Assembly (NCBI GenBank): GCA_001795455.1 | Contig: MGPB01000014.1 | Span: forward strand, 1 to 64,000 | Source: Curvibacter sp. GWA2_63_95 | Lineage (GTDB): Bacteria > Pseudomonadota > Gammaproteobacteria > Burkholderiales > Burkholderiaceae_C | Reading direction: 5' to 3' | Length of the DNA: 64,000 bases | Part shown: piece after piece, positions 14,354-23,759 of the stretch | How the letters are laid out: each line of letters opens with the position of its first letter | Position numbering within the stretch: position 1 is the stretch's first letter | Notes under the pieces: generated by a model | Told to the model about the DNA's origin: nothing | What the model saw: the letters and a program-made list of their open reading frames with translations, nothing else | Database searches by the model: none | Program-made: the position numbers and the translations under genes

Positions 14354-15036
14354 TGGTTGTCCAGCATGGCTTTGATCATGGGAATCGTGATGGCGCGCTG
14401 GGTTTGCAGGGCGTAGCCGTCCATCAGCTCCAGCAGCTCCATGAGGCTGCCCAGGTCGCGGCTGAAGCGCTTGAGCATGAAATCCATGACCTCGTCGCTC
14501 AAAAATACGCCACGCGCATCGGCCGCCTGGCGCAGCACGGCACGGCGCTCGGGTTCGCTCAGCAACTGCAAGCCATAAATGTGGCCCCAGCCCAGACGGG
14601 TGCGCAAATCGTCGCGCAGCTTCAGTTCGATGGGCGCCAACTCACCGGCGGCCAGCACCGGGCGCTGGTGGGTCTGGGCGTTCACAAACCAATTGAAGGC
14701 CATGTGCTGCTGCTCCGCCGTGTACAGGTGCACATCGTCCATCAGCACGGCCACCCAGGTTTCGTCAAACTCGGCCGGCTCCAGCACATTGGCATCCATC
14801 CAGCCCACGCGTGCGCCCTGCTCGCGCAGCGCCTCGCGCGCAGCCTTGAGCAAATGGCTTTTGCCACTGCCCTCGGGGCCCCAGAAGTAGGTGGGCACAG
14901 GCGAGCGGACCTGCGCACTGCTTTTGGCACCAATCCACAGCTCCAGGTGCTTGAGCGCCGCTTCGTTGGGGCCGGCAAAAAAGTTGGCCACGGTTGGCCC
15001 GGCGGACAAACCGATGTCCAGCGCGATCTGTTGCAT
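14350..15036 (-). CDS. hda: DnaA-homologous regulator of replication initiation, Hda
   Basis: A 228-residue AAA+ protein like the ATPase core of DnaA but without the DNA-binding domain. In enterobacteria Hda with the beta clamp stimulates ATP hydrolysis by DnaA after initiation. Visible features: an N-terminal clamp-binding-like start MQQIALDIGL, Walker A GPEGSGKS (53-60), Walker B VAVLMDDVH, and the lid region ending SLMELLELMDGYAL. The frame is open upstream to 15180, but the ATG at 15036 gives the family N terminus. It lies 10 bases after the perM stop and overlaps the HAD gene. Confidence 0.94.
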   Translation of the reverse strand: MQQIALDIGLSAGPTVANFFAGPNEAALKHLELWIGAKSSAQVRSPVPTYFWGPEGSGKSHLLKAAREALREQGARVGWMDANVLEPAEFDETWVAVLMDDVHLYTAEQQHMAFNWFVNAQTHQRPVLAAGELAPIELKLRDDLRTRLGWGHIYGLQLLSEPERRAVLRQAADARGVFLSDEVMDFMLKRFSRDLGSLMELLELMDGYALQTQRAITIPMIKAMLDNQ

Positions 15037-15046
15037 TACCAAGTGT

Positions 15047-16126
15047 TCATCCCAGATACAAGCGGCTCGACAGGTACCCGGTGCGCAAACGCCGCACCGC
15101 CACCAACAGCACCGCACTGGCGGGCAAGGCGATAAGCACGCCCACAAAACCAAACAGCTGGCCGAAGGCGAGCAAGGCAAAAATCACGGCCAGCGGATGC
15201 AGGCCAATACGCTCCCCCACCAGGCGTGGCGTGAGGTACAGGCTCTCTACCAACTGACCCAGGCCGTAGACCACGGCCACCATGGCCAAGGGGTACACCA
15301 GGCCGCCGCCGGAAAACTCCAACAAACCGGCAAACGTGGCCAGCACCAGCCCCACGCCAAAGCCCAGATAAGGCACGGCAATGGCCAAACCGGTGAACAC
15401 CCCAATCGGCAGGGCCAGGTCCAGGCCAAACAAGGCCAGCCCCACGCTGTAGGCAATCGCCAGAATCAGCATGACCAGCAGTTGGCCGCGCAGGTACTGC
15501 CCCAGCACTTCATCGGCCTCGTGCAAAAACCCGTCCACCCCCTCGCGCAGGCGGGGCGGCACCAAATCACGTACCTGGCGGACGAAACGGTCCCAGTCCA
15601 TCAGCAGGTAAAACAAGGCCACGGGGATCAGGATGGCGTTGCCAATGATGGCAAAGGCCACGCTGCCACCCAACTTGACCGAGGCCAGCACCGAGCCGAG
15701 CGCGTCTTCCACATTGGCATTGAGGTACTTCATCACAAAGCCCTTGATGCTGGCCACGTCCAGCGAGAAGTGAAGGCCCCACTGCGCCAGCCAGGGCTTG
15801 AGCGAGGTGTTCAGGCTGTCCAGCAGCACCGGCAGCTGTTCGCGCATCAGGGGCAGCTCTTTGGCCAATATCGGCACGATCAGCAGCAGCACGCCCAACA
15901 GGGCCACCACAAACAGCAACTCCACCAGCACCACCGCCACCAGCCGCGGGATACGGCCTCGCCCCACATCGTCCAGCCAATCCACCACCGGCGTGAGTGC
16001 ATAAGCCAGCACCGCCGCCACCACAAAGGGCGCCAGCACCGGGGCCAACAGCCACAGCGCGAGCACCACCAGGCCCGCAATCAGCAGCCAGGCGGTGAAT
16101 CTTTTTTGGGTGGGGGTGAATTGCAT
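15047..16126 (-). CDS. AI-2E/PerM-family transporter
   Basis: A 359-residue polytopic membrane protein with about eight hydrophobic segments and the family's long amphipathic central region. The N terminus [20 protein letters not shown] enters the first membrane helix directly. This superfamily includes the autoinducer-2 exporter TqsA and various permeases; the subfamily next to purM and hda has no proven substrate. I chose the ATG at 16126; a TTG at 16165 would add 13 residues. Neither has a strong ribosome site. Divergent from purM with about 83 bases between them. Confidence 0.88.
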   Translation of the reverse strand: MQFTPTQKRFTAWLLIAGLVVLALWLLAPVLAPFVVAAVLAYALTPVVDWLDDVGRGRIPRLVAVVLVELLFVVALLGVLLLIVPILAKELPLMREQLPVLLDSLNTSLKPWLAQWGLHFSLDVASIKGFVMKYLNANVEDALGSVLASVKLGGSVAFAIIGNAILIPVALFYLLMDWDRFVRQVRDLVPPRLREGVDGFLHEADEVLGQYLRGQLLVMLILAIAYSVGLALFGLDLALPIGVFTGLAIAVPYLGFGVGLVLATFAGLLEFSGGGLVYPLAMVAVVYGLGQLVESLYLTPRLVGERIGLHPLAVIFALLAFGQLFGFVGVLIALPASAVLLVAVRRLRTGYLSSRLYLG

Positions 16127-16209
16127 ACAAAAAATGGCGGGAGCAAACCCGTAAAATCTGGGCAAATTCTATCGGGGTCTGCCTCTGCTCTGCCCCAAAG
16201 CCACCTCCC

Positions 16210-17259
16210 ATGACCCAATCTGCTTCCCCCACTCCCCTTTCCTACAAAGACGCCGGTGTTGACATCGTGGCCGGCGACGCGCTGGTTGAACGCATCAAAC
16301 CCCTGGCCAAAAAGACCATGCGCGAGGGCGTACTGGCCGGCATTGGCGGTTTCGGCGCCCTGTTTGAAGTGCCCAAGCGCTACAAGGAACCCGTGCTGGT
16401 GAGCGGCACCGACGGCGTGGGCACCAAGCTCAAGCTGGCGTTTGAATGGAATATGCACGACACCGTGGGCATTGACCTGGTGGCCATGAGCGTCAACGAC
16501 GTGCTGGTGCAGGGTGCCGAGCCTCTGTTCTTCCTGGACTACTTTGCCTGCGGCAAGCTGGATGTGGACACCGCAGCGGCGGTCGTGGGTGGCATTGCCA
16601 AGGGCTGCGAGCTCTCCGGCTGCGCCCTGATCGGCGGCGAAACGGCCGAAATGCCCGGCATGTACCCGGCCGGCGAATACGACCTGGCCGGCTTTGCCGT
16701 CGGCGCGGTGGAAAAGTCAAAGATTTTGACCGGCGCCGACGTGAAACCGGGCGACGTGGTGCTGGGCCTGGCCAGCCATGGCGTGCACTCCAACGGCTTC
16801 AGCCTGGTGCGCAAGTGCATTGACCGCGCCGAAGCCGCCGGCAACGTGCCCGCCACGCTGGACGGCAAGCCCTTCAAGCAAGCCATCATGGAACCCACGC
16901 GCCTGTACGTGAAAAACGTGCTGGCCGCGCTGGCCGTCCACCCCATCAAGGCCCTGGCCCACATCACCGGTGGCGGCTTGCTGGAGAACATTCCCCGCGT
17001 GCTGCCCGAAGGCACGGCCGCGCACCTGGTCAAGGGCAGTTGGCCCCAATCCGAGCTGTTTGCCTGGCTGCAAGCCACGGCCGGCATTGACGACATCGAA
17101 ATGAACCGCACCTTCAATAACGGCATTGGCATGGTGGTGGTGGTGGACGCGGCAAACGCCGAAGCGACGGCCGCCACCCTGCGCGCCGCAGGCGAGTCGG
17201 TCTACACCATTGGCAGCATTGCCCCCATCGGGAACAGCGCCGCCGTCGTCGTGGCCTGA
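16210..17259 (+). CDS. purM: Phosphoribosylformylglycinamidine cyclo-ligase
   Basis: A 349-residue AIR synthetase catalysing the ATP-dependent ring closure that makes aminoimidazole ribonucleotide in purine synthesis. The family landmarks are present: [10 protein letters not shown] at the start, [24 protein letters not shown] with the ATP-binding residues, [20 protein letters not shown] and [13 protein letters not shown]. Full length and typical. It is divergent from perM and followed after 8 bases by an MFS gene that may be read through. Confidence 0.97.
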   Translation: MTQSASPTPLSYKDAGVDIVAGDALVERIKPLAKKTMREGVLAGIGGFGALFEVPKRYKEPVLVSGTDGVGTKLKLAFEWNMHDTVGIDLVAMSVNDVLVQGAEPLFFLDYFACGKLDVDTAAAVVGGIAKGCELSGCALIGGETAEMPGMYPAGEYDLAGFAVGAVEKSKILTGADVKPGDVVLGLASHGVHSNGFSLVRKCIDRAEAAGNVPATLDGKPFKQAIMEPTRLYVKNVLAALAVHPIKALAHITGGGLLENIPRVLPEGTAAHLVKGSWPQSELFAWLQATAGIDDIEMNRTFNNGIGMVVVVDAANAEATAATLRAAGESVYTIGSIAPIGNSAAVVVA

Positions 17260-17267
17260 CCCAGGCC

Positions 17268-18452
17268 TTGCCAGATCCTGCCCCGTCCACCCGGCTCCAC
17301 GCCAGTGTGTGGATGCTGGGCTTGGTCAGCATGCTGACCGACATTTCCAGCGAAATGGTCAGCGGGCTCCTGCCAGTGTTCCTGGTCACCCAACTGGCGG
17401 TCAGCGCGTCGGTGATTGGCATGATCGAAGGCGCCGCCGGCGCCACAACCATGCTGCTCAAGGCCTTCTCAGGCGGCCTCAGTGACTACCTGGGGCGCAG
17501 AAAACCGCTGGTACTGCTGGGTTACGGCCTGTCGGCCGCCGCCAAACCGCTGCTGGCGGCCGCGGGCAGCGTCACACTGATCGCATCTGCCCGCCTCATG
17601 GACCGTTCCGGCAAAGGCATGCGTGACGCGCCGCGGGACGCACTGATCGCGGATGTCACCCCCGAAACCCTGCGCGGTGCGGCCTATGGGCTGCGCCAGG
17701 CGCTGGATACCGTCGGCGCTTTTGTGGGCCCCCTGCTGGCCATGGGCCTCATGGTGCTGTGGGCCAACGACTACCGCGCAGTGTTCTGGGCGGCCACCCT
17801 GCCCGCGGTGCTGGCCGTGTTCCTGCTGTACTTCGGCGTGCCCGAACCCGCCGTCGCGGACCGCAAGCGCCTGCAAAACCCGCTTACCCGGGCCAACCTG
17901 CGGCAGCTCCAGGCCCCATATTGGTGGTTGGTCGCGGTGGGCGCAGGCCTGACCCTGGCCCGCTTCAGCGAAGCCTTCCTGGTACTGCGGGCACAGCATG
18001 ATGGCCTGCCACTGGCCTGGACGCCCCTGGTGCTCATCGCCATGAACCTGGTGTATGCCGGGCTGGCCTACCCCTTTGGCCAGTGGTCCGACCGCATCAA
18101 TCCGCGACTGCTGCTGGGCGCCAGCCTGCTGGTGCTGATGGGCGCGCATGCCCTGCTGGCACGGGGCGGGCTGGGCCTCTGGGCCGGTGTGCTGCTGTGG
18201 GGCCTGCATATGGCCATGGCCCAGGGACTGATGTCTGCACTGGTCGCCAATACCGCGCCGGCCGAGTTGCGGGGCACCGCTTTTGGCCTGCTCAACGTTG
18301 CCAGCGGCCTGGTCCTGCTGGCGGCCAGCACACTGGCCGGTTTGCTGTGGGATCGCCTGGGTGCGCCGGCGCCCTTCGTGGCGGGTGCCGGTTTTGCGGC
18401 CTTGACGCTGGCCCTGCTGCTCTTCCAGCCATCACCCAGCCCTCGTCCCTAG
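17268..18452 (+). CDS. Major facilitator superfamily transporter
   Basis: A 394-residue protein with about 12 membrane segments. The MFS signature between helices 2 and 3 reads GGLSDYLGRRKPL. The first helix VWMLGLVSMLTDISSEM with its conserved TDISSEM places it in a widespread uncharacterised MFS group often annotated without substrate. The listed start is TTG, eight bases after the purM stop; a start at the GTG or ATG near 17305-17311 is possible and would still keep the first helix. Substrate unknown. Confidence 0.85.
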   Translation: MPDPAPSTRLHASVWMLGLVSMLTDISSEMVSGLLPVFLVTQLAVSASVIGMIEGAAGATTMLLKAFSGGLSDYLGRRKPLVLLGYGLSAAAKPLLAAAGSVTLIASARLMDRSGKGMRDAPRDALIADVTPETLRGAAYGLRQALDTVGAFVGPLLAMGLMVLWANDYRAVFWAATLPAVLAVFLLYFGVPEPAVADRKRLQNPLTRANLRQLQAPYWWLVAVGAGLTLARFSEAFLVLRAQHDGLPLAWTPLVLIAMNLVYAGLAYPFGQWSDRINPRLLLGASLLVLMGAHALLARGGLGLWAGVLLWGLHMAMAQGLMSALVANTAPAELRGTAFGLLNVASGLVLLAASTLAGLLWDRLGAPAPFVAGAGFAALTLALLLFQPSPSPRP

Positions 18453-18520
18453 CGCTTTTGCTAGTAAATTTATAGCTGCCCACGCAGTAACCATCTGGAC
18501 TTTTGGCACTTTTTGCTCCA
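18453..18520 (+). repeat. Dispersed repeat, copy 5
   Basis: TTTGCTAGTAAATTTATAGC then TGCCCACGCAG and a tail GGCACTTTTTGCTCCAAA that matches the tail of copy 3. It immediately follows the MFS stop codon. Confidence 0.8.
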
Positions 18521-18555
18521 AACTTTGCGCTTCCTTGGTTACCACACGGAGCAGC

Positions 18556-19428
18556 ATGCCGGTTATCGCAATCGTCAACCGCAAGGGCGGAAGTGGGAAA
18601 AGCACCTTGGCTACGCACTTGGCCGCATGGCTGGCGCAGGAGGGGGTGGCCGTCATGCTCGGTGATGTGGACCGCCAGCAAAGCACCAAGGCCTGGCTCA
18701 AACGCCGCTCGGCGTCCCTGCCAGCCATCTCCCCTTGGGCCCTGGACCAGAAAAACGTATTAAAAGCGCCCCCTGGCGTGACCCACGTGGTGCTGGACAC
18801 CCCGGGCGGCATGCAAGGGTTTGAGTTGGCCCGCGTGGTCATGTCGGCAGACGCGGTGGTGGTGCCGGTGTGCAACTCCCTGTTCGACCGTGAATCTGCC
18901 GCCGCCTGCCTGGCGGAATTGTCCGCCCTGCCCCGCGTCGCCTCGGGGCGGTGCCAGCTGGGTGTGGTGGGCATGCGGCTGGACGCACGCACCAAGGGCG
19001 CCGAGACGCTGCGCCAATGGGCCGACGACCTCAAGCTGAATTTTCTGGGTGTGCTGCGTGAAACCCAGGGCTATGTGCGCGGACTTGAAACGGGCATCAC
19101 CCTCTTCGACACCGCGGGTGCAGCCCAGCAAGCCGACCTGGCCCAGTGGGAACCCATTCTTCAATGGCTGCGTCCCATTGCGCGCCTGCAACCGGCGGTG
19201 GTCGCGCGTCCTGCAACGGCCAGCCAACCCGCAGCCCAGCCCGGCACCGTGCATGCCTCCCGGGCCGCCAGCCTGATGCCGGCACAGGAGTCTTTGGTGC
19301 ATGGCAGTCGCCTGAGTGTGTTTGCCCCGGGCATTAAAACCGAATCTGATGCCGTGGTAGGGGTCGACTTGAACCGTACCCTGCCGGGTCAGGGCGGCGT
19401 AGTGCCACAGTTCTTGCTGCGCCACTAA
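18556..19428 (+). CDS. ParA-like ATPase, orphan
   Basis: A 290-residue ParA-superfamily ATPase. Deviant Walker A KGGSGKST (10-17) is followed by GDVDRQQSTKAWLKRR, the switch segment typical of ParA-like proteins that act without ParB. The nucleotide-binding domain ends near residue 205. A less conserved C-terminal extension of about 80 residues with Ala/Pro/Gln-rich linker follows and may bind a partner. No ParB, plasmid or chemotaxis gene is adjacent. Relatives position chemosensory arrays, carboxysomes or pili; which applies here cannot be read from the sequence. The ATG at 18556 (GGAGC upstream) is preferred over a GTG at 18535. Confidence 0.83.
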   Translation: MPVIAIVNRKGGSGKSTLATHLAAWLAQEGVAVMLGDVDRQQSTKAWLKRRSASLPAISPWALDQKNVLKAPPGVTHVVLDTPGGMQGFELARVVMSADAVVVPVCNSLFDRESAAACLAELSALPRVASGRCQLGVVGMRLDARTKGAETLRQWADDLKLNFLGVLRETQGYVRGLETGITLFDTAGAAQQADLAQWEPILQWLRPIARLQPAVVARPATASQPAAQPGTVHASRAASLMPAQESLVHGSRLSVFAPGIKTESDAVVGVDLNRTLPGQGGVVPQFLLRH

Positions 19429-19441
19429 GCGCGGCACGCGG

Positions 19442-20299
19442 CTAAGAGAGCCGCATCTGCCGCCGTATCAGACTCACTCGCTCGGCCACGGCATCCACAT
19501 CCACCACGTTTTCGGCGTGCACCAGGTAACACTCCAAGTCGGCCAAGGCCTCGGCTTGGTGGCCCAGCGAGGCATGCACCAGGCCGCGGTCGCGGTACTC
19601 CGACCAGGACTCTGGCAACAGGACCACCAGACGTTCCTGCACCGCCAGTAAACGTGGCCAATCCTCTTGTGATTTGTAGATTTCCTTGAGGTTGCGCAGC
19701 ATGCGCGCCAGGATCTCGCGGGGCGTGGCCGACTGCAGGTACAAGCCCAGCGGCGCCTCGAAGGCATCCACCAGCCCGCTTCGTTTGCGGTAGGGCTCCA
19801 GCATCTCGGACAGTTCTTCGCGGCTCAACGAGCGTCCGGTCAGGGGCTCAATCACGGCCTGACCGATGGGCAGCATGACCTTGACCAGGAAATGCCCCGG
19901 GAAACCTACGCCATACACCTCCAGCCCCAGGCCCTGGGCCAGCTCCATCCAGACCACGGCCAGGGAGATGGGAATACCGCGACGGGTGCGCAAAAGCACG
20001 CTGGGAAAGCTGTTGTCCGGGTCGTAGTAGTTATTGAGGTTGCCGCCAAAGCCAAGGTCGTCGTAGAAAAAGCGGTTCAGCATGCGCAGGCGCTGGATCG
20101 GCGGCGCATCGGCTGCCAGGCGGCGTTTTACTCGGGCCAAGAGCTGGTCCACTTCGCCCAGCACCGTTTGCACATCGGTCTCCGGGTACTCATCCTGCGC
20201 CAGGGTGACCGCGGCTTCAAACAAGGCAAAGTCGCCATCGCTGCGCACCAGGGCGCCGAAATAGTCCAGCGGGGTCGGAATGGCGAACTGCAGGGCCAT
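19442..20299 (-). CDS. SirB1-family transglutaminase-like/TPR protein
   Basis: A 285-residue protein with the SirB1 N-terminal transglutaminase-like domain (FNRFFYDDLGFGGNLNNYYDP segment near residues 75-95, then RRGIPISLAVVWMEL). The C-terminal TPR-like helical repeats include the segment from PRLLAVQERLVVLLPESW. The catalytic Cys of true transglutaminases is not evident, as in other family members, so it is probably a binding protein rather than an enzyme. An upstream in-frame extension to 21550 crosses murJ in another frame and is rejected. The start lies 15 bases after the murJ stop, so murJ and this gene likely form one transcript. Confidence 0.88.
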   Translation of the reverse strand: MALQFAIPTPLDYFGALVRSDGDFALFEAAVTLAQDEYPETDVQTVLGEVDQLLARVKRRLAADAPPIQRLRMLNRFFYDDLGFGGNLNNYYDPDNSFPSVLLRTRRGIPISLAVVWMELAQGLGLEVYGVGFPGHFLVKVMLPIGQAVIEPLTGRSLSREELSEMLEPYRKRSGLVDAFEAPLGLYLQSATPREILARMLRNLKEIYKSQEDWPRLLAVQERLVVLLPESWSEYRDRGLVHASLGHQAEALADLECYLVHAENVVDVDAVAERVSLIRRQMRLS

Positions 20300-20313
20300 G
20301 GCAAGGTCTCCGT

Positions 20314-21879
20314 CTAGCGGCGCAGCATCTGCCGCAGGTTCAGGCCAGCGGCCCACGCCGCGCCCAAGTACACCAGCATGGCACCGCCCAAGAGCAGGGT
20401 CAACCAACCGATGCGCAGCAGGCTGTGGCTGCGCAACGCCACCCAGTCCACCAGGCCAGCCGCCCACAGCAGGTAGATCACCAACAGCGCACTGGCCGCC
20501 AGCACTTGCAGCACAAAACGCCCCCAGCCCGCCTGCGGCCGGTAGCTGCCGCGTCGCAGCAGACCAATCAGCAGCCACAGGGCATTGATCATGGCGCCCA
20601 AACCAATCGACAGCGACAAGCCCGCGTGTTTGAACATCGGCACCAGGCCAATATTGAGCAACTGGGTCACCACCAGCACCACCACCGCAATGCGCACCGG
20701 GGTCTTGATGTCCTGGCTGGCGTAGTACCCCGGGGCCAGCACCTTGATGGCCACAATCCCGACCAGCCCCACGCCCCAGCCCATCAGGGCCAGCGTCGTC
20801 TGCTGCACATCGTTGGCCGTGAAGGCGCCGTAGTGGTAAAGCACCGCGACCAGCGGCTTGGCAAACGCCAACAGCCCAATGGCGCAGGGAACCGACAACA
20901 GCACCACAATGCGCAGCCCCCAGTCCAGCAGGGCCGAGTATTTGTCCGCATCGCCGGTCGCCTTGGCGCCCGCCAGTTGCGGCATCAGCACCACGCCCAG
21001 CGCCACCCCCAGCATGGCGGTGGGGAACTCCATGAGCCGGTCTGCATAGGTCAGCCAGCTCACGCTGCCGGTGGGCAGGTGCGAGGCTATTTGGGTGTTG
21101 ATCAGCAAGGAAATCTGCGCCACGCTGACGCCCAGCAGAGCGGGCAGCATGAGTTTGCCAATGCGGCGGGTCTCGGGATCGGTCCAGGCCTCGCGCAGCG
21201 CCGGCCCCATGAGTCGCAGGCGCGGCAGCATGCCCAAGCGCGCCAGGGCTGGGATTTGCACCGCCAGTTGCAGCACACCACCCAGCATCACCCCGCCCGC
21301 CATGGCATAAATGGGCTCGATGCCCCGCGCAGCCAGCCAGGGTACGCCCAGCCACGCGGCGGTGATCATGGACATATTCAGCAGCACCGGGGTGGCCGCC
21401 GGCACGGCAAACCGCTTCCAGGTGTTCAAAATGCCAGAGGACAGGGCCACCAGCGACATGAAGCCGATGTAGGGAAACATGAACCGGGTCATCTGCACCG
21501 CGGCGCCGTACCCGGCGGCGTTTTGCTGCAACCCACTGGCCATCGCCCACACCAACACCGGTGCCAGCACCACACCCAACACACAGGTCAGCAGCAGCGC
21601 CAGCACCAGCAAGCTGGCCACACGGTCCACCAGCAACTTCGTGGATGCCTCGCCATGCTGCGCCTTGTTGGCCGCCAGCACCGGCACAAAGGCCTGGCTA
21701 AAAGCCCCCTCGGCAAACAGGCGGCGAAACAGATTGGGAATGCGGAATGCCACATTGAAGGCATCGGTCATGGCACTGGCGCCAAACGCGGCAGCCACCA
21801 GCAGTTCCCGGGCCAAGCCGGTAATACGGGAGGCCAGTGTCCAGAGGGACACGGTAGATACAGATTTGATCAAGCTCAC
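20314..21879 (-). CDS. murJ: Lipid II flippase MurJ
   Basis: A 521-residue polytopic membrane protein of the MviN/MurJ family that translocates lipid II across the inner membrane for peptidoglycan synthesis. Family features: the N terminus SLIKSVSTVSLWTLASRITG, then LVAAAFGASAMTDAFNVAFR and NLFRRLFAEGAFSQAFVPV with conserved arginines of the central cavity. Fourteen helices are expected for this length. The start is GTG at 21879; an open frame upstream is antisense to the next gene and rejected. Divergent from the diguanylate cyclase gene by 91 bases. Confidence 0.96.
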   Translation of the reverse strand: MSLIKSVSTVSLWTLASRITGLARELLVAAAFGASAMTDAFNVAFRIPNLFRRLFAEGAFSQAFVPVLAANKAQHGEASTKLLVDRVASLLVLALLLTCVLGVVLAPVLVWAMASGLQQNAAGYGAAVQMTRFMFPYIGFMSLVALSSGILNTWKRFAVPAATPVLLNMSMITAAWLGVPWLAARGIEPIYAMAGGVMLGGVLQLAVQIPALARLGMLPRLRLMGPALREAWTDPETRRIGKLMLPALLGVSVAQISLLINTQIASHLPTGSVSWLTYADRLMEFPTAMLGVALGVVLMPQLAGAKATGDADKYSALLDWGLRIVVLLSVPCAIGLLAFAKPLVAVLYHYGAFTANDVQQTTLALMGWGVGLVGIVAIKVLAPGYYASQDIKTPVRIAVVVLVVTQLLNIGLVPMFKHAGLSLSIGLGAMINALWLLIGLLRRGSYRPQAGWGRFVLQVLAASALLVIYLLWAAGLVDWVALRSHSLLRIGWLTLLLGGAMLVYLGAAWAAGLNLRQMLRR

Positions 21880-21970
21880 ACGGCGAGTGTAGCGGTGCCT
21901 ACCTTGAAATACTGGCCACGGATGTGCTTCAATCTGGCGATACCCCTCAGGCGCACCCTGGAAATCCACC

Positions 21971-23272
21971 ATGGCCTCTACGTTCAGACAAACCAAGCGC
22001 CCTCTGCTGGCTGGCACCAGCAAGTCGACACCCCGCCCCGTGTTGATCGTCGAGGACCAGCGCGCCCTCTCGGAGATGCTGGCTTCCATGTTGCAGCACA
22101 CATGGGGCTGCGAAACCTTGGTTGCCGCCAATTTGGCTGAGGCTCGTAGCCTGCTGAGCGCACGGGGCACCGAGATTTTTGCCGCCGTCTGCGATGTCAA
22201 CCTGCCCGACGCGCCGTATGGCGAGGTGATTGATCTGGTCGGCGAACACCACATTCCCGCGATCGCCTTGACAGGCACCATCACCGACAACATTCGCCAC
22301 ATGATGGCGCAGGGCCACATCGTGGACTATGTACTGAAGAAAGGCGTGCTGTCCTACGACTACGTGGTGCAGTGGGTCGGGCGCCTGCACCGCAACAGCA
22401 GCGTCAAGGTGCTGGTCGCTGACGATTCCCCCTCTTCGCTGGAGATCATCAAACGCATGCTGGGCATGCAGGGCCTGCAAATTCAGGTCGCCCACAATGG
22501 CCGGGAAGCCCTGACCCTGTTGCAACAACAACCCGACATCCAGTTGGTGCTGGTGGACTACAACATGCCGCTGGTCGACGGCTTTGAGTTCGTGTTGGAG
22601 GCTAGGCGCATGCTGGGCAAGGAGCGCTTGGCCATCATTGGGATTTCGGGCGAAAACCGGGCCGACATCTCGGCGCAATTCCTCAAGCATGGTGCCAACG
22701 ACTTCATTTCCAAACCCTACTCGTTTGAAGAAATGACCTGCCGCGTCAACCAGAACCTGGAAATGCTGGACCTCATGGAAAGCCTGCACAACCTGGCCAA
22801 CCGCGACTACCTGACGGGCCTGTACAACCGGCGCTACTTCTTTGAGCACGGCCAGCAACGCCACCGCAGCGCACTCCAGCAGGGCCAGACCCGGGTGGCG
22901 GCCATGATCGACATCGACCACTTCAAAACCATCAACGACACCTACGGCCATGCCTATGGTGATCAAGTGATCCAGCACGTGAGCGAGTGCCTGCAGCGGC
23001 ATTTCCCGGATGACCTGATTGCCCGTATCGGGGGCGAGGAGTTCGCCATTTTTTTCACGGGCACCGACGCCGACCTGGTGCGGCAACAGCTGGACTCCTT
23101 CCGCAAACGCCTGCCCACCGAGGCCACCACGGTAGCACCCAAGGGGATTACCATCGCCATCAGCATCGGCATGTGTGGCGAGGCGGCCCCGGACCTCAAC
23201 AGCATGCTCAGCTCTGCTGACAAACGCCTCTACCAGGCCAAACAGAACGGGCGAAATCGCCTGGAGGGGTGA
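21971..23272 (+). CDS. Diguanylate cyclase with two receiver domains
   Basis: A 433-residue response regulator with layout REC (about 23-140), REC (146-262), GGDEF (275-430). Asp75 in the first and Asp196 in the second receiver (LVDYNMP) are probable phosphorylation sites. The GGDEF active-site motif is GGEEF (354-358), so cyclic-di-GMP synthesis is expected. No RxxD product-inhibition site lies at the usual distance upstream. The first receiver is less canonical, with CDVNLPD, and may be regulatory. No histidine kinase is adjacent. Relatives with two receivers tune surface attachment or stress tolerance. Confidence 0.92.
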   Translation: MASTFRQTKRPLLAGTSKSTPRPVLIVEDQRALSEMLASMLQHTWGCETLVAANLAEARSLLSARGTEIFAAVCDVNLPDAPYGEVIDLVGEHHIPAIALTGTITDNIRHMMAQGHIVDYVLKKGVLSYDYVVQWVGRLHRNSSVKVLVADDSPSSLEIIKRMLGMQGLQIQVAHNGREALTLLQQQPDIQLVLVDYNMPLVDGFEFVLEARRMLGKERLAIIGISGENRADISAQFLKHGANDFISKPYSFEEMTCRVNQNLEMLDLMESLHNLANRDYLTGLYNRRYFFEHGQQRHRSALQQGQTRVAAMIDIDHFKTINDTYGHAYGDQVIQHVSECLQRHFPDDLIARIGGEEFAIFFTGTDADLVRQQLDSFRKRLPTEATTVAPKGITIAISIGMCGEAAPDLNSMLSSADKRLYQAKQNGRNRLEG

Positions 23273-23287
23273 AATCCGATGCCGATG

Positions 23288-23293
23288 TATAAT
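23288..23293 (+). promoter_or_regulatory. Probable -10 element of rpsT
   Basis: A perfect TATAAT 46 bases before the rpsT ATG, inside the gap after the cyclase stop. The -35 region is not well matched, so only the -10 is called. Confidence 0.5.
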
Positions 23294-23338
23294 CCTTGGC
23301 TTTGCTGACAACATCCGCAGACACAAGGAATTTAAATC

Positions 23339-23638
23339 ATGGCATCTGGAAAACCCAAGAAAAAGAACCCGCGCCTGGCGTCGGGCCGTAAACGCGTCCG
23401 CCAGGACGTCAAAATCAACGCAGCGAACACATCCCTGCGCTCCAAATACCGCACTGCGGTGAAGAACGTGGAAAAAGCAGTTCTGGCTGGTGACAAGACC
23501 AAGGCCGGTGAACTGTTTGCCAAGATGCAAGCCGTGGTGGACACCGTGGCCGACAAGGGCATCTTCCACAAGAACAAAGCAGCCCGCGACAAGAGCCGTT
23601 TGGCTACCAAGGTGAAAGCCTTGGCACTCGCCGCCTAA
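23339..23638 (+). CDS. rpsT: 30S ribosomal protein S20
   Basis: A 99-residue lysine-rich protein that binds 16S rRNA and stabilises early 30S assembly. It begins [20 protein letters not shown], slightly longer at the N terminus than the Escherichia coli protein (87 residues), as usual in betaproteobacteria. It contains the conserved [18 protein letters not shown] helix and the [12 protein letters not shown] segment. A perfect TATAAT lies 46 bases upstream and a strong terminator follows, so it is monocistronic. Confidence 0.97.
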   Translation: MASGKPKKKNPRLASGRKRVRQDVKINAANTSLRSKYRTAVKNVEKAVLAGDKTKAGELFAKMQAVVDTVADKGIFHKNKAARDKSRLATKVKALALAA

Positions 23639-23710
23639 CTCGTTAGGCAATCGCACGAATCCTGCTGGTCAGGATTCGCCGTTTGTAGTGGGTGCGCTGT
23701 CAGCAAAAGC

Positions 23711-23740
23711 AAAAAAGCCGTTCATCTGAACGGCTTTTTT
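23711..23740. terminator. Bidirectional rho-independent terminator
   Basis: Stem GCCGTTCA/TGAACGGC extended by six A/T pairs with a two-base loop. It lies between convergent rpsT and the DUF3579 gene. Confidence 0.92.
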
Positions 23741-23759
23741 GTTTCTGTCTTCCCATCGG

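Noticed and set aside
20425-22140. Plus-strand open frame of 571 codons, Gln/His-rich
   Set aside because: It is antisense to murJ, which is certain; the Gln/His richness comes from Leu/Val codons read on the other strand.
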